This document shows positions 55,832-64,000 of a stretch of DNA of 64,000 bases, piece after piece; within the stretch, counting starts at the first letter, position 1; every line of letters starts with the position of its first letter. The notes under the pieces were generated by a model. The model was given only the letters and a program-made list of their open reading frames with translations. It did no database searches and had not been told where the DNA came from. A program made the position numbers and the translations under genes. The stretch covers positions 1 through 64,000 of the forward strand of contig NZ_FMYM01000013.1 of the NCBI RefSeq assembly GCF_900096965.1, given 5' to 3'. This DNA comes from Shouchella lonarensis (lineage in GTDB: Bacteria; Bacillota; Bacilli; Bacillales; Bacillaceae_D).

Positions 55832-58351
55832 ATGATGTTGAAGAAAATGGCGAAGACGGCAGATGGCACAGTAGTTGGGTGGTTGCCACATCGGTTACGG
55901 CAGCAACTCGTTCATAGGACGTTTAAAGTTTCTAAAGGGATAAAAACCGTCGTGTATGATTGGGGAGTATTCATTGCTGTGATTGGTTTGTTGCTTGGAC
56001 GCGCAATGATTTTAGGAGAGTTAACCCCATTTATACTTCCTTTTTTAGCAGCGGTACTTGTTTTGCGTCATACACATGCAGCCATTGCGGCGTTGTCACT
56101 GTTGGGCGGAAGTTTATTTAGTTATCATGGGCAATGGATGTTTGCTGTAATTGGAATGGTTTGTTTTTTATTACTCTATAAAGTCGCCAAGCGGTTTTGG
56201 ACGCAGTCGATGACAACCCTTCCTTATGTTGTGTTTGTCGCAACAATGTTGACGCGTTTAGGGATTGTTTTTGCAGTGGAAGGTGAGCTTGGACAGTATG
56301 CGTGGATGATGGCTACCGTCGAAGCGGGGCTAAGTTTCTTATTAACAATGATTTTTTTGCAAAGCATTCCGCTTGTGACTGGGAAGCGTAGTGGACAAGC
56401 ATTAAAGAATGAAGAGATTATTTGCCTCATTATCTTGCTTGCGTCTGTCATGACTGGCACAGTCGGATGGGTTATGTACGATGTTGTCGCACAACATAGT
56501 GTTGCGCGGTATTTGGTACTGATCTTTGCTTTTGTTGGTGGAGCTACAATTGGCGCTACTGTTGGTGTTGTTACAGGACTGATCTTAAGTTTAGCAAGTG
56601 TGGCTAGTTTGTATCAAATGAGTTTATTAGCTTTTGCTGGTTTACTAGGCGGTTTAATGAAGGAAGGAAAGCGAATTGGTGTTGCAACAGGGTTGCTTGT
56701 AGGTACGTTGTTGATTGGAATGTATGCAGAGGGAGGAACGGGATTAGCAGGGACGGTAATCGAATCTGTGCTAGCCATTGGTATATTTTTGTTGACACCG
56801 AAATCTTGGCTCGTTCGTGTTGCTAGCTACATTCCTGGAACGACCCACCATGCCCAAGAGCAGCAACAATATTTGCGAAAAGTACGTGATGCGACGGCTG
56901 GGCGTGTAGAGCGCTTTTCTTCGTTATTTCAGACGCTTGCACATAGTTTTAAAGTAGAACAAGACGATGAGGAAGAGAAGAAGGTACGTGAAATAGATTT
57001 GATGTTAAGCCATGTAACTGAGAAAACGTGCCAGACGTGTCCGATGAAAGAAAAGTGTTGGGTAGCTCATATAGAACGCACCTATGACATGATGCAAAAG
57101 ATGGTTTGTGATATTGAGAGCAATGGCGCAGTTGTCGATATGCGTTTGAAGCGACAGTGGCGGAGCTATTGTCGGAAACCGGATCAAGTGATTACCGCAA
57201 TGAATATAGAGGTAGGTCAGTACCAAGCAAATCAAACGTTGAAACGGCAAGTAATAGAAAGTAGACGGTTAGTGTCAGATCAGTTACTGGGCGTGGCAAA
57301 AGTCATGGGTAACTTTGCAAGCGAAATCCAGAAAGAACGAGAGCCACATGTGATAGAAGAAGAGTTTATGATCGATGCGCTTCGAGATGCTGGTTTAGAG
57401 GTTGGGCATATCGATGTTTGTAGTGTTGCAAGCGGGAGAATTGAGATTGAGATGAGCGTGTATTGTGAGCCTGGGGCAGGTCAAGCAGAAAAGATCATTG
57501 CGCCGATGTTATCAGACTTACTGAATGAAACGATTGTGTTGAAGAGAGAGGAACCGGGTTTTTATTCAAATGGCTACAGTCATATGTCGCTCGGATCGAC
57601 CAATCCTTATGTTGCGCAAACAGGTGTGGCAAAAGTGGCGAAAGGTGGAGAATGGCTCTCTGGTGATAATTATGCGATGATTGAGTTGAATAGTGAAAAG
57701 TTTGCTGTCGCTATTAGCGATGGGATGGGCAATGGCGAAAAGGCGTATTTACAAAGCCGTGAGACACTTCAATTGTTACAAGAGGTGTTGCAGTCCGGCA
57801 TAGAAGAGACAGTCGCTATACAATCGGTCAATTCGATTCTTGCGTTACGGAATACGGAAGATATGTTTGCTACGCTAGATTTGGCAATGATTGATTTACA
57901 AGATGCACAAGCGACATTTTTAAAAATTGCATCGACACCAAGCTTTATTAAACGGGGTTCACATGTATCCAAAGTGGAAGCAGGGAATTTACCGATCGGC
58001 ATTATTCAAGAATTTGAGGTAGATGTCGTGCGGGAACAGTTAAAGCCGGGTGATTTGCTTATTATGGTCAGCGATGGCATTCTTGACGCAAAGCGACATA
58101 TTGAGAATAAAGATGTGTGGTTACGTCGACTCATTGCCGATATTGAAACGGACGATCCTCAGGAAGTTGCTGATATCATATTAGAACAAGTGATTCGTTC
58201 AGAACGTGGTTTAACCATTGAAGATGACATGACAGTCATTGTGACACAAGTACAACGGCACACACCAAAGTGGTCGTCCATCCCGCTTCATGCGAAAGCG
58301 CGTCGTGATAAGCGGATCAATGTGCAAGTGAAACGAGCTGTTGGTACGTAA
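55832..58351 (+). CDS. spoIIE: Stage II sporulation phosphatase SpoIIE
   Basis: About 839 residues: N-terminal domain with ten or so transmembrane helices, a middle oligomerisation domain with a Cys-rich patch (TCQTCPMKEKCW), and a C-terminal PP2C phosphatase with AISDGMGNGEKAYLQS, TLDLAMIDLQDA and MVSDGILDAKRH (metal-binding Asp). It dephosphorylates SpoIIAA-P to activate sigma-F in the forespore. Start chosen at 55832 (ATGATG) behind GGGTGGTGA. Confidence 0.97.
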   Translation: MMLKKMAKTADGTVVGWLPHRLRQQLVHRTFKVSKGIKTVVYDWGVFIAVIGLLLGRAMILGELTPFILPFLAAVLVLRHTHAAIAALSLLGGSLFSYHGQWMFAVIGMVCFLLLYKVAKRFWTQSMTTLPYVVFVATMLTRLGIVFAVEGELGQYAWMMATVEAGLSFLLTMIFLQSIPLVTGKRSGQALKNEEIICLIILLASVMTGTVGWVMYDVVAQHSVARYLVLIFAFVGGATIGATVGVVTGLILSLASVASLYQMSLLAFAGLLGGLMKEGKRIGVATGLLVGTLLIGMYAEGGTGLAGTVIESVLAIGIFLLTPKSWLVRVASYIPGTTHHAQEQQQYLRKVRDATAGRVERFSSLFQTLAHSFKVEQDDEEEKKVREIDLMLSHVTEKTCQTCPMKEKCWVAHIERTYDMMQKMVCDIESNGAVVDMRLKRQWRSYCRKPDQVITAMNIEVGQYQANQTLKRQVIESRRLVSDQLLGVAKVMGNFASEIQKEREPHVIEEEFMIDALRDAGLEVGHIDVCSVASGRIEIEMSVYCEPGAGQAEKIIAPMLSDLLNETIVLKREEPGFYSNGYSHMSLGSTNPYVAQTGVAKVAKGGEWLSGDNYAMIELNSEKFAVAISDGMGNGEKAYLQSRETLQLLQEVLQSGIEETVAIQSVNSILALRNTEDMFATLDLAMIDLQDAQATFLKIASTPSFIKRGSHVSKVEAGNLPIGIIQEFEVDVVREQLKPGDLLIMVSDGILDAKRHIENKDVWLRRLIADIETDDPQEVADIILEQVIRSERGLTIEDDMTVIVTQVQRHTPKWSSIPLHAKARRDKRINVQVKRAVGT

Positions 58352-58422
58352 CGATATGCGCGTATAAAATTGCCCCAGGTGGACGAAAATGGGAACACAA
58401 CGAAAGTCTGGAGGTGACGTGT

Positions 58423-59160
58423 ATGACGGCAGTTTTAAAGCAAATTTTGTTAATGACAGATGGTCACTCTAATGAAGGAGAAGACCCAGTGGCCATTGCG
58501 CGTCTTGCGCAAGAGCATGGGATTTGTATTAATGTAATTGGGATTACCGAAGAGGGGCCCGATCAATACAGAGGGTTAGAGGAAATTGAAGCCATTGCAC
58601 TTGCCGGTGGCGGCGTAAGTGAAATTGTGACGAAAAAACAGCTTGTAAGGACAGTGCAGACGGTGACGCGCCGGGCAATGACGCAAACATTGCAACATGT
58701 CGTTCAGCAAGAACTAAAACATATTTTCCCAGAAAAAGAAGGATTACATGATGTTTCCCCGGATGATAGAGGACAAATTGTGGAAGTGACGGAACGTTTA
58801 GGAGAAGCGGTTTCTTTAGAAGTACTCGTTTTAATTGATACGAGCGCAAGCATGACAGACAAGCTACCGATGGTGCAAGAAGCGTTAATGGATCTGTCAC
58901 TAAGTTTAAATGCCCGCCTGGGTGATAGTCTTTTTTGCCTATACTCATTTCCTGGGAAAAGGGATCCGATTGACCGACTTGTGGATTGGACACCGAGACT
59001 CACTTCTCTCACACAAGCATTTGCGCAATTAACACCGAAAGGATTGACGCCGACAGGACCAGCGTTGCAGGCCGGAATAGGTGTGTTTTCTTCACGGCGA
59101 GAAAAAAGGAGACGGTTGTATGGTGAACAACAGCGACGTGCACGCCGATTGGGCAACTGA
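58423..59160 (+). CDS. VWA-domain protein YabS
   Basis: About 245 residues, like B. subtilis YabS. Two MIDAS-type remnants: LMTDGHSNEGEDP at the start and LVLIDTSASMTDKLPM (DTSAS MIDAS) in the middle, then LTPTGPALQAG. Probably a metal-binding adhesion-like domain; sporulation link known only from its neighbours. ATG after CTGGAGGTG. Its last 41 nt overlap yabT. Confidence 0.85.
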   Translation: MTAVLKQILLMTDGHSNEGEDPVAIARLAQEHGICINVIGITEEGPDQYRGLEEIEAIALAGGGVSEIVTKKQLVRTVQTVTRRAMTQTLQHVVQQELKHIFPEKEGLHDVSPDDRGQIVEVTERLGEAVSLEVLVLIDTSASMTDKLPMVQEALMDLSLSLNARLGDSLFCLYSFPGKRDPIDRLVDWTPRLTSLTQAFAQLTPKGLTPTGPALQAGIGVFSSRREKRRRLYGEQQRRARRLGN

Positions 59161-60052
59161 ATTTTATCCTGGGTTAGTTGTGCGCGGTAAATGGCATGGG
59201 CAATGTTATACACTTGTTCGGAAGCTTGGCGTTGGCGTGACGGGGCACGTGTATTTGGCGCAAGGACAAGACGGCTATGTCGCCTTGAAAATTGGTTTGG
59301 ATGCGCGGGCGATTACAACCGAAGTAAATGTTTTAAAACAATTAAACAAGGTTCAAGAGATGCTTGGGCCTTGTCTATATGATGTCGATGATTATGTGTG
59401 TTTACGAGGTTCAGCTCCTTTTTATGCAATGGAGTATATACAAGGTGAGAATGTACTTGATTTCATGAAAGGTCGCAGTGGGGAGTGGGTAGAAGTATTG
59501 TTGTCGCAAATACTAACCAAGTTAGCACAATTACATAAACAAGGCTTGGTTTTTGGTGATTTGAAACCAGCGAATGTGCTTGTTACTGACAAGTCGTATC
59601 ATATTCGGCTACTGGATGTCGGTGGTGTGACAGAGATGGGGCGAGCGGTGAAAGAGTATACGGAATACTATGATCGTGGTTATTGGGAGCTTGGCTCGCG
59701 CCGGGCGGATCCGCAATATGATTTATTCTCTGTGGCGATGATGATGATTGTTTGTGCATATCCCGCACGAGTAAATAAAGTGTCGGGTAAAACAGCAGCA
59801 CAATTAAAAAAAATGGTACAGAAATCACCGTTGTTACAACCGTATCAACAAATGTTGTTGCGGGCGTTACACGGCAAGTATGTATGTGCTGATGATATGC
59901 GTAGCGCACTAGTAAAACGAAAAAAGGGCAAATTACCTACGAGAAAAGTTGTGAACAGAAAAAGGCAATTGACAGATCGTGTAGATCTTTTTTTAGTCGC
60001 CTCTTTTGTTATTCTACTATCTGTCCTATACTTGTTGGGAGAGATTTTTTAA
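59120..60052 (+). CDS. Ser/Thr protein kinase YabT
   Basis: 310 residues: glycine-rich loop GVGVTGHVYLA, Lys in VALKIG, catalytic loop GDLKPANVLV, DFG replaced by DVGG, and a C-terminal transmembrane helix (DLFLVASFVILLSVLYLLGEIF). B. subtilis YabT is a DNA-stimulated Hanks-type kinase active in sporulation and acting on RecA. ATG 59120 (MVNNSD) lies inside the yabS end after AAAAGGAGA. Confidence 0.9.
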   Translation: MVNNSDVHADWATEFYPGLVVRGKWHGQCYTLVRKLGVGVTGHVYLAQGQDGYVALKIGLDARAITTEVNVLKQLNKVQEMLGPCLYDVDDYVCLRGSAPFYAMEYIQGENVLDFMKGRSGEWVEVLLSQILTKLAQLHKQGLVFGDLKPANVLVTDKSYHIRLLDVGGVTEMGRAVKEYTEYYDRGYWELGSRRADPQYDLFSVAMMMIVCAYPARVNKVSGKTAAQLKKMVQKSPLLQPYQQMLLRALHGKYVCADDMRSALVKRKKGKLPTRKVVNRKRQLTDRVDLFLVASFVILLSVLYLLGEIF

Positions 60053-60077
60053 GTGGGGATTTAGGAGCGAACAGTTT

Positions 60078-61466
60078 ATGAGAGAACGTGTGCAGCAATA
60101 CATGCAGCGCGAGGTTAATTTGAATACGATTCTTGTCGCGGTTTCTGGCGGTGCGGATTCAATGGCATTACTTCATATAATGTGTAACATAAACGCGCAA
60201 AAAAAGTTTACACTCGTCGCGCTGCACGCACATCATGGGCTCCGTGAAGAAGCGGATGCAGATGCCGCACTCGTCCGTACAGTTTGTGCCGACTGGGGGA
60301 TACCGTATGTGCAAAAGCAGCTATCGGTAAGGGCATATTGTGAACAGCACCGTATCGGAGTGCAGCAAGGCGCACGTACGTTGCGGTACCAATTTTTTCA
60401 AGAAGCGATGATGCAGCTCGATGGTGATGTGTTGATGACAGCACACCATGGTGATGATGAGGTTGAAACTGTCCTGATGAAAATGGTGCGTGGCACAACG
60501 CCGCTGACCAATATAGGTATTGCACCTGATCAGCCATATGTGAATGGTCGCCTCATTCGACCGTTATTACAAGAAACAAAACAGCAAATTTTAGCATATT
60601 GCCATGCACATGAAGTGCCGTTTCATGAGGACGAAAGCAATGCTTCGTCTATGTACACTCGCAATCGATTTCGTGCGCAAATTGTGCCTGTGCTAAAAAA
60701 GGAAAATCCACATATTCATGTGCATACACACCGATTTTCACGTTGGCATGTGGACGATAATGACTATTTATTTGCTGAAGCGGAAAAAGTGTTAGTGCAG
60801 ATGACAAAAGTAAAAAAAAGTGGTTATGTGAAGATTTCAAAGCCATTGTTTAGAAGGATAGCTCCTGCTTTACAAAGGAGAATGATTCATCTAATATTAA
60901 GTTATCTATATAGTGGAGAAGCAGTTGTTTCTGCGCTACATATTGAACAAGTTCAATCTTTTTTAATGAGAAAATCTTCCTCAGAGAAACGCCTTCATTT
61001 AAGAGGGGGTCTACGCGTAATTTTGTCGTATGATACATGTACATTCACGTGTGAGCAGGATACGAATGGTGACTTGTACAAATATCCGTTATCTATTCCT
61101 GGTCAGTGCGAGACCCCGCTTGGTGTCATCCAGGCCTCTGTAGCAGAAGAAGTATTATTGACGTGTGAACAACCATATCGCGTGATGTTTCCAATGCGGG
61201 CGCTCAAAAAACCGCTCTATATTCGCAACCGTAAAGAGGGCGATGTATTTTCACCATTAGGCATGACAGGGACAAAAAAAATTAGTCGTTTGTTTATTGA
61301 TTGTAAAATTGCGCCGTTGTTGCGTCAGAAGTGGCCATTGGTTGTAGATGCAGATGATGAGATTTTGTGGATTCCTGGGTTGCATCGTTCGTTGTCGGTA
61401 AAAAAGGGTGAATCTACCGAATCAATTGTAACCCTTTCTTTTTATAAGTATGATTGCGATGGTTAA
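60078..61466 (+). CDS. tilS: tRNA(Ile)-lysidine synthetase TilS
   Basis: 462 residues; PP-loop AVSGGADSMALLHIM, then TilS-type C-terminal domain (FSPLGMTGTKKISRLFID). It makes lysidine at C34 of tRNA-Ile(CAU), needed to read AUA. ATG 60078 after TTAGGAGCG; the upstream frame belongs to yabT. Followed by hpt and ftsH, the universal Bacillus order. Confidence 0.95.
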   Translation: MRERVQQYMQREVNLNTILVAVSGGADSMALLHIMCNINAQKKFTLVALHAHHGLREEADADAALVRTVCADWGIPYVQKQLSVRAYCEQHRIGVQQGARTLRYQFFQEAMMQLDGDVLMTAHHGDDEVETVLMKMVRGTTPLTNIGIAPDQPYVNGRLIRPLLQETKQQILAYCHAHEVPFHEDESNASSMYTRNRFRAQIVPVLKKENPHIHVHTHRFSRWHVDDNDYLFAEAEKVLVQMTKVKKSGYVKISKPLFRRIAPALQRRMIHLILSYLYSGEAVVSALHIEQVQSFLMRKSSSEKRLHLRGGLRVILSYDTCTFTCEQDTNGDLYKYPLSIPGQCETPLGVIQASVAEEVLLTCEQPYRVMFPMRALKKPLYIRNRKEGDVFSPLGMTGTKKISRLFIDCKIAPLLRQKWPLVVDADDEILWIPGLHRSLSVKKGESTESIVTLSFYKYDCDG

Positions 61467-61567
61467 GGTATGTGTCATTTGCTACGCCTCTTGGAATGGG
61501 AAGTTCAGTACAGTGAATGCCTAGTATAGGCGTGATGGTTTGATTGACTAGAGGAGGAAAAAGGTAT

Positions 61568-62110
61568 ATGAAAAACGACATGAGAGAAATTCTAATTACA
61601 GAAGAAGAAATTCAAGAGAAGGTAAAGCTGCTCGGTCGTGAAATTTCGAATGAATATGATGGGAAGTTTCCGCTTTTCGTTGGTGTATTAAAAGGGGCGC
61701 TACCATTTATGGCCGATTTAATTAAACAAGTTGATATCCATGTAGAAATTGATTTTATGGATGTATCGAGCTACGGCAAAGGGACAGTCTCATCAGGAGA
61801 GGTTAAAATTGTCAAAGATTTGAATACGAAAGTAGAAGGACGAGATGTCGTCATCGTGGAAGATATTATTGATAGTGGATTGACACTTAGCTATTTAATC
61901 GAGCTATTTAAATATCGTAAAGCAAAGTCTGTAAAAGTGGTCACGTTGCTTGATAAACCAGAAGGAAGAAAAGTTGACCTTGTCCCAGATCGAGCCGGTT
62001 TCATTGTCCCAGATGAGTTTGTTGTCGGTTATGGACTTGATTTTGCGGAGCGTTATCGGAATTTACCATACGTTGGTGTGCTCAAACCGGAGATTTATGA
62101 AGGCGAATAG
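61568..62110 (+). CDS. hpt: Hypoxanthine phosphoribosyltransferase
   Basis: 180-residue purine-salvage enzyme making IMP/GMP from hypoxanthine/guanine and PRPP. PRPP motif [17 protein letters not shown] and the C-terminal [22 protein letters not shown] 61568 after AGAGGAGG. HprT is reported to interact with TilS and FtsH regulation in Bacillus. Confidence 0.95.
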   Translation: MKNDMREILITEEEIQEKVKLLGREISNEYDGKFPLFVGVLKGALPFMADLIKQVDIHVEIDFMDVSSYGKGTVSSGEVKIVKDLNTKVEGRDVVIVEDIIDSGLTLSYLIELFKYRKAKSVKVVTLLDKPEGRKVDLVPDRAGFIVPDEFVVGYGLDFAERYRNLPYVGVLKPEIYEGE

Positions 62111-62140
62111 TTGGTACTTACGTCGCAGTTGTGGTAAGAT
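62111..62140 (+). promoter_or_regulatory. Possible promoter of ftsH
   Basis: TTGGTA (62111-62116), 18 nt, TAAGAT (62135-62140), right after the hpt stop. Confidence 0.4.
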
Positions 62141-62176
62141 AGGTGCAGTTTTGTTGGATGTGGGAGGAGGTCAAGG

Positions 62177-64000
62177 ATGAATCGTACAGTACGTACTATT
62201 ATTATTTTCACATTGCTGCTATTAATTGTCATGGCGGCTGTGCAAAGTTTATCAGGAGACCGCACGGAAACAAAAGAAGTGCGGACCGACGAGTTTTTAC
62301 AACGCCTTGATAAAGGTGAAGTCAAAAGTGTTGAAGTGAAACCTGAACGATCTGTGTTCATTGTGACCGGTCGTTTTACCGATAGCAAGAAAGATGAACG
62401 TTTTGAAACACATCTTCTTAATTCAGAAGTAACAAAGGATATGTTGCTGCAATTAGAAAATGTTGATCTTACTGTAAAACCGGAAGACCAACAAAGTAAT
62501 TGGTTGTCAACAGTGCTTTGGTTTGCGCCATTATTGTTAGTCATTTTAATCATCTTCTTTTTAATGAGCTCTGCCCAAGGCGGCGGTGGCGGCGGTGGAA
62601 ACCGCGTCATGAATTTTGGGAAAAGCAAAGCAAAAATGGTGAGTGATGATAAAAAGAAAGCGAAATTTAAAGATGTTGCTGGTGCGGATGAGGAGAAACA
62701 GGAGCTTGTCGAGGTTGTAGATTTCTTAAAGGACCCGCGCAAGTTTGTTGCGATTGGGGCACGTATTCCAAAAGGGGTCTTGCTCGTTGGTCCTCCGGGA
62801 ACAGGGAAAACCCTTCTCGCTCGTGCAGTTGCTGGTGAAGCAGGTGTGCCGTTCTTCTCGATTAGTGGTTCGGACTTTGTCGAAATGTTTGTTGGTGTCG
62901 GTGCATCTCGTGTGCGTGATTTGTTTGAAAACGCGAAGAAAAACTCACCGTGTATCATTTTCATTGACGAAATTGATGCGGTTGGTCGCCAACGTGGTGC
63001 GGGTCTTGGCGGTGGTCATGACGAACGTGAACAGACACTTAACCAGTTGCTTGTGGAGATGGACGGATTTAGTTCCAATGAAGGAATTATCATCATTGCG
63101 GCGACAAACCGAGCCGATATTTTAGATCCGGCACTGTTGCGTCCAGGTCGTTTTGACCGACAAATTCAAGTGAATGCGCCTGATGTCAAAGGGCGCGAAG
63201 AAGTGCTCCGTGTACATGCGCGTAATAAGCCGCTGCGTGAAGATGTCAAGCTAGACCTAATCGCAGCACGGACGCCTGGTTTTTCTGGTGCTGATCTGGA
63301 GAACTTATTGAATGAAGCAGCACTTGTCGCTGCACGTGGCAACAAAACAGAGGTTGGCATGGAGCATGTTGAAGAAGCAATTGACCGGGTCATTGCTGGA
63401 CCGGCGAAGAAGAGCCGTGTCATTTCTCCAAAAGAGAAAAATATTGTTGCATGGCATGAAGCAGGTCATACAGTTGTTGGGGTGAAGCTTGAAAGTGCTG
63501 ATATGGTGCATAAAGTGACGATCATCCCACGGGGAATGGCCGGTGGCTATGCGATGATGCTCCCGAAAGAAGATCGTTATTTCATGACAAAGCCAGAGTT
63601 GCTTGATAAAATTGTCGGCTTGCTCGGTGGGCGTGTCGCAGAAGAAATTCAATTTGGCGAAGTGTCGACGGGTGCGCACAATGACTTCCAACGAGCGACC
63701 GCTATTGCCCGGAAAATGGTCGCTGAGTATGGGATGAGTGACAAAATTGGTCCAGTGCAGTTTGGTTCGAACGGCGGCGGGCAAGTCTTTTTAGGTCGTG
63801 ACATCCAAAACGAGCAAAATTACAGTGATGCGATTGCCCATGACATTGACCTAGAGGTGCAGCGGATCTTGAAAGAAAGCTACACACGCTGTAAGGAGAT
63901 TATTCTTGAGAACAAAGATAGTCTTGATTTGATTGCGCAGAAATTACTGGAGCTAGAAACGCTTGATGCCGAGCAAATCCAATCGTTAATTAACGAAGGA
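62177..64000 (+). CDS. ftsH: ATP-dependent zinc metalloprotease FtsH (3' end missing)
   Basis: 608 codons up to the window edge. Two transmembrane helices (about 7-25 and 112-130), extracytoplasmic loop between them, a seven-Gly linker (135-141), AAA+ domain with Walker A GPPGTGKT (205-212) and Walker [12 protein letters not shown], and the zinc site HEAGH (427-431). It degrades misfolded membrane proteins and regulators and is important for sporulation initiation. ATG 62177 after GGGAGGAGG. Confidence 0.98.
   Translation, partial: MNRTVRTIIIFTLLLLIVMAAVQSLSGDRTETKEVRTDEFLQRLDKGEVKSVEVKPERSVFIVTGRFTDSKKDERFETHLLNSEVTKDMLLQLENVDLTVKPEDQQSNWLSTVLWFAPLLLVILIIFFLMSSAQGGGGGGGNRVMNFGKSKAKMVSDDKKKAKFKDVAGADEEKQELVEVVDFLKDPRKFVAIGARIPKGVLLVGPPGTGKTLLARAVAGEAGVPFFSISGSDFVEMFVGVGASRVRDLFENAKKNSPCIIFIDEIDAVGRQRGAGLGGGHDEREQTLNQLLVEMDGFSSNEGIIIIAATNRADILDPALLRPGRFDRQIQVNAPDVKGREEVLRVHARNKPLREDVKLDLIAARTPGFSGADLENLLNEAALVAARGNKTEVGMEHVEEAIDRVIAGPAKKSRVISPKEKNIVAWHEAGHTVVGVKLESADMVHKVTIIPRGMAGGYAMMLPKEDRYFMTKPELLDKIVGLLGGRVAEEIQFGEVSTGAHNDFQRATAIARKMVAEYGMSDKIGPVQFGSNGGGQVFLGRDIQNEQNYSDAIAHDIDLEVQRILKESYTRCKEIILENKDSLDLIAQKLLELETLDAEQIQSLINEG

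Noticed and set aside
59081-59160. Possible frameshift joining yabS and yabT
   Set aside because: The overlap is a normal 41-nt overlap; both products have complete domains.

Overview
The window is the replication-origin region of a low-to-moderate G+C, endospore-forming member of the Bacillales (Bacillaceae-like). This rests on the conserved block dnaA-dnaN-rlbA-recF-remB-gyrB-gyrA plus rpmH-rnpA-yidC-jag-mnmE-mnmG-rsmG-noc-parA-parB, two perfect parS sites, sporulation genes (yyaC, yabP, yabQ, spoIIE, yabT), Bacillus-type promoters, a T-box leader, and many TTG/GTG starts preceded by strong ribosome-binding sites. I cannot name the species.

Layout. 1-366: 5' end of a 16S rRNA gene (minus strand) with its promoter. 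367-9334 (minus): gyrA, gyrB, remB, recF, rlbA, dnaN, dnaA. The origin is bipartite: an unwinding region with DnaA-trios between dnaN and dnaA (about 7801-7890), and a DnaA-box cluster between dnaA and rpmH (9460-9721). 9812-29928 (mostly plus): rpmH to rsmG, the noc/parA/parB segregation genes, a PLP enzyme, yyaC, a YkvI-like membrane protein, DUF951, ychF, rpsF-ssb-rpsR, yybS-gdpP-rplI and the replicative helicase. 29978-31261: serS. 31348-40987: a peptide ABC transporter operon (minus) facing three tandem paralogous binding lipoproteins (plus), ending in a short XRE regulator.

41032-53404 is more accessory: a MurG-like glycosyltransferase and a Yip1-like membrane protein (minus), yabN-rqcP (plus), trpS with a T-box (minus), an exported protein with an Ig-like and a degenerate MazG-like domain (minus), an RtcB-type RNA ligase, two small unknown envelope proteins, catalase, a nitroreductase/HxlR pair, a 2-hydroxyacid dehydrogenase and a GNAT acetyltransferase. 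53505-64000: the conserved block yabP-yabQ-divIC-yabR-tRNA-Met-spoIIE-yabS-yabT-tilS-hpt-ftsH; ftsH runs off the end.

Nearly all housekeeping genes point away from oriC. In B. subtilis, serS and yabN...ftsH lie on the gyrA side of the origin; here they follow the helicase gene on the opposite side with the same orientation relative to fork movement. This suggests an ancestral exchange between the two arms around oriC. The least explained parts are the exported MazG-like protein, the palindrome with a DnaA-box-like loop beside the unwinding site, and the truncated regulator behind the third binding protein. No phage, insertion sequence, CRISPR array or defence island was seen.
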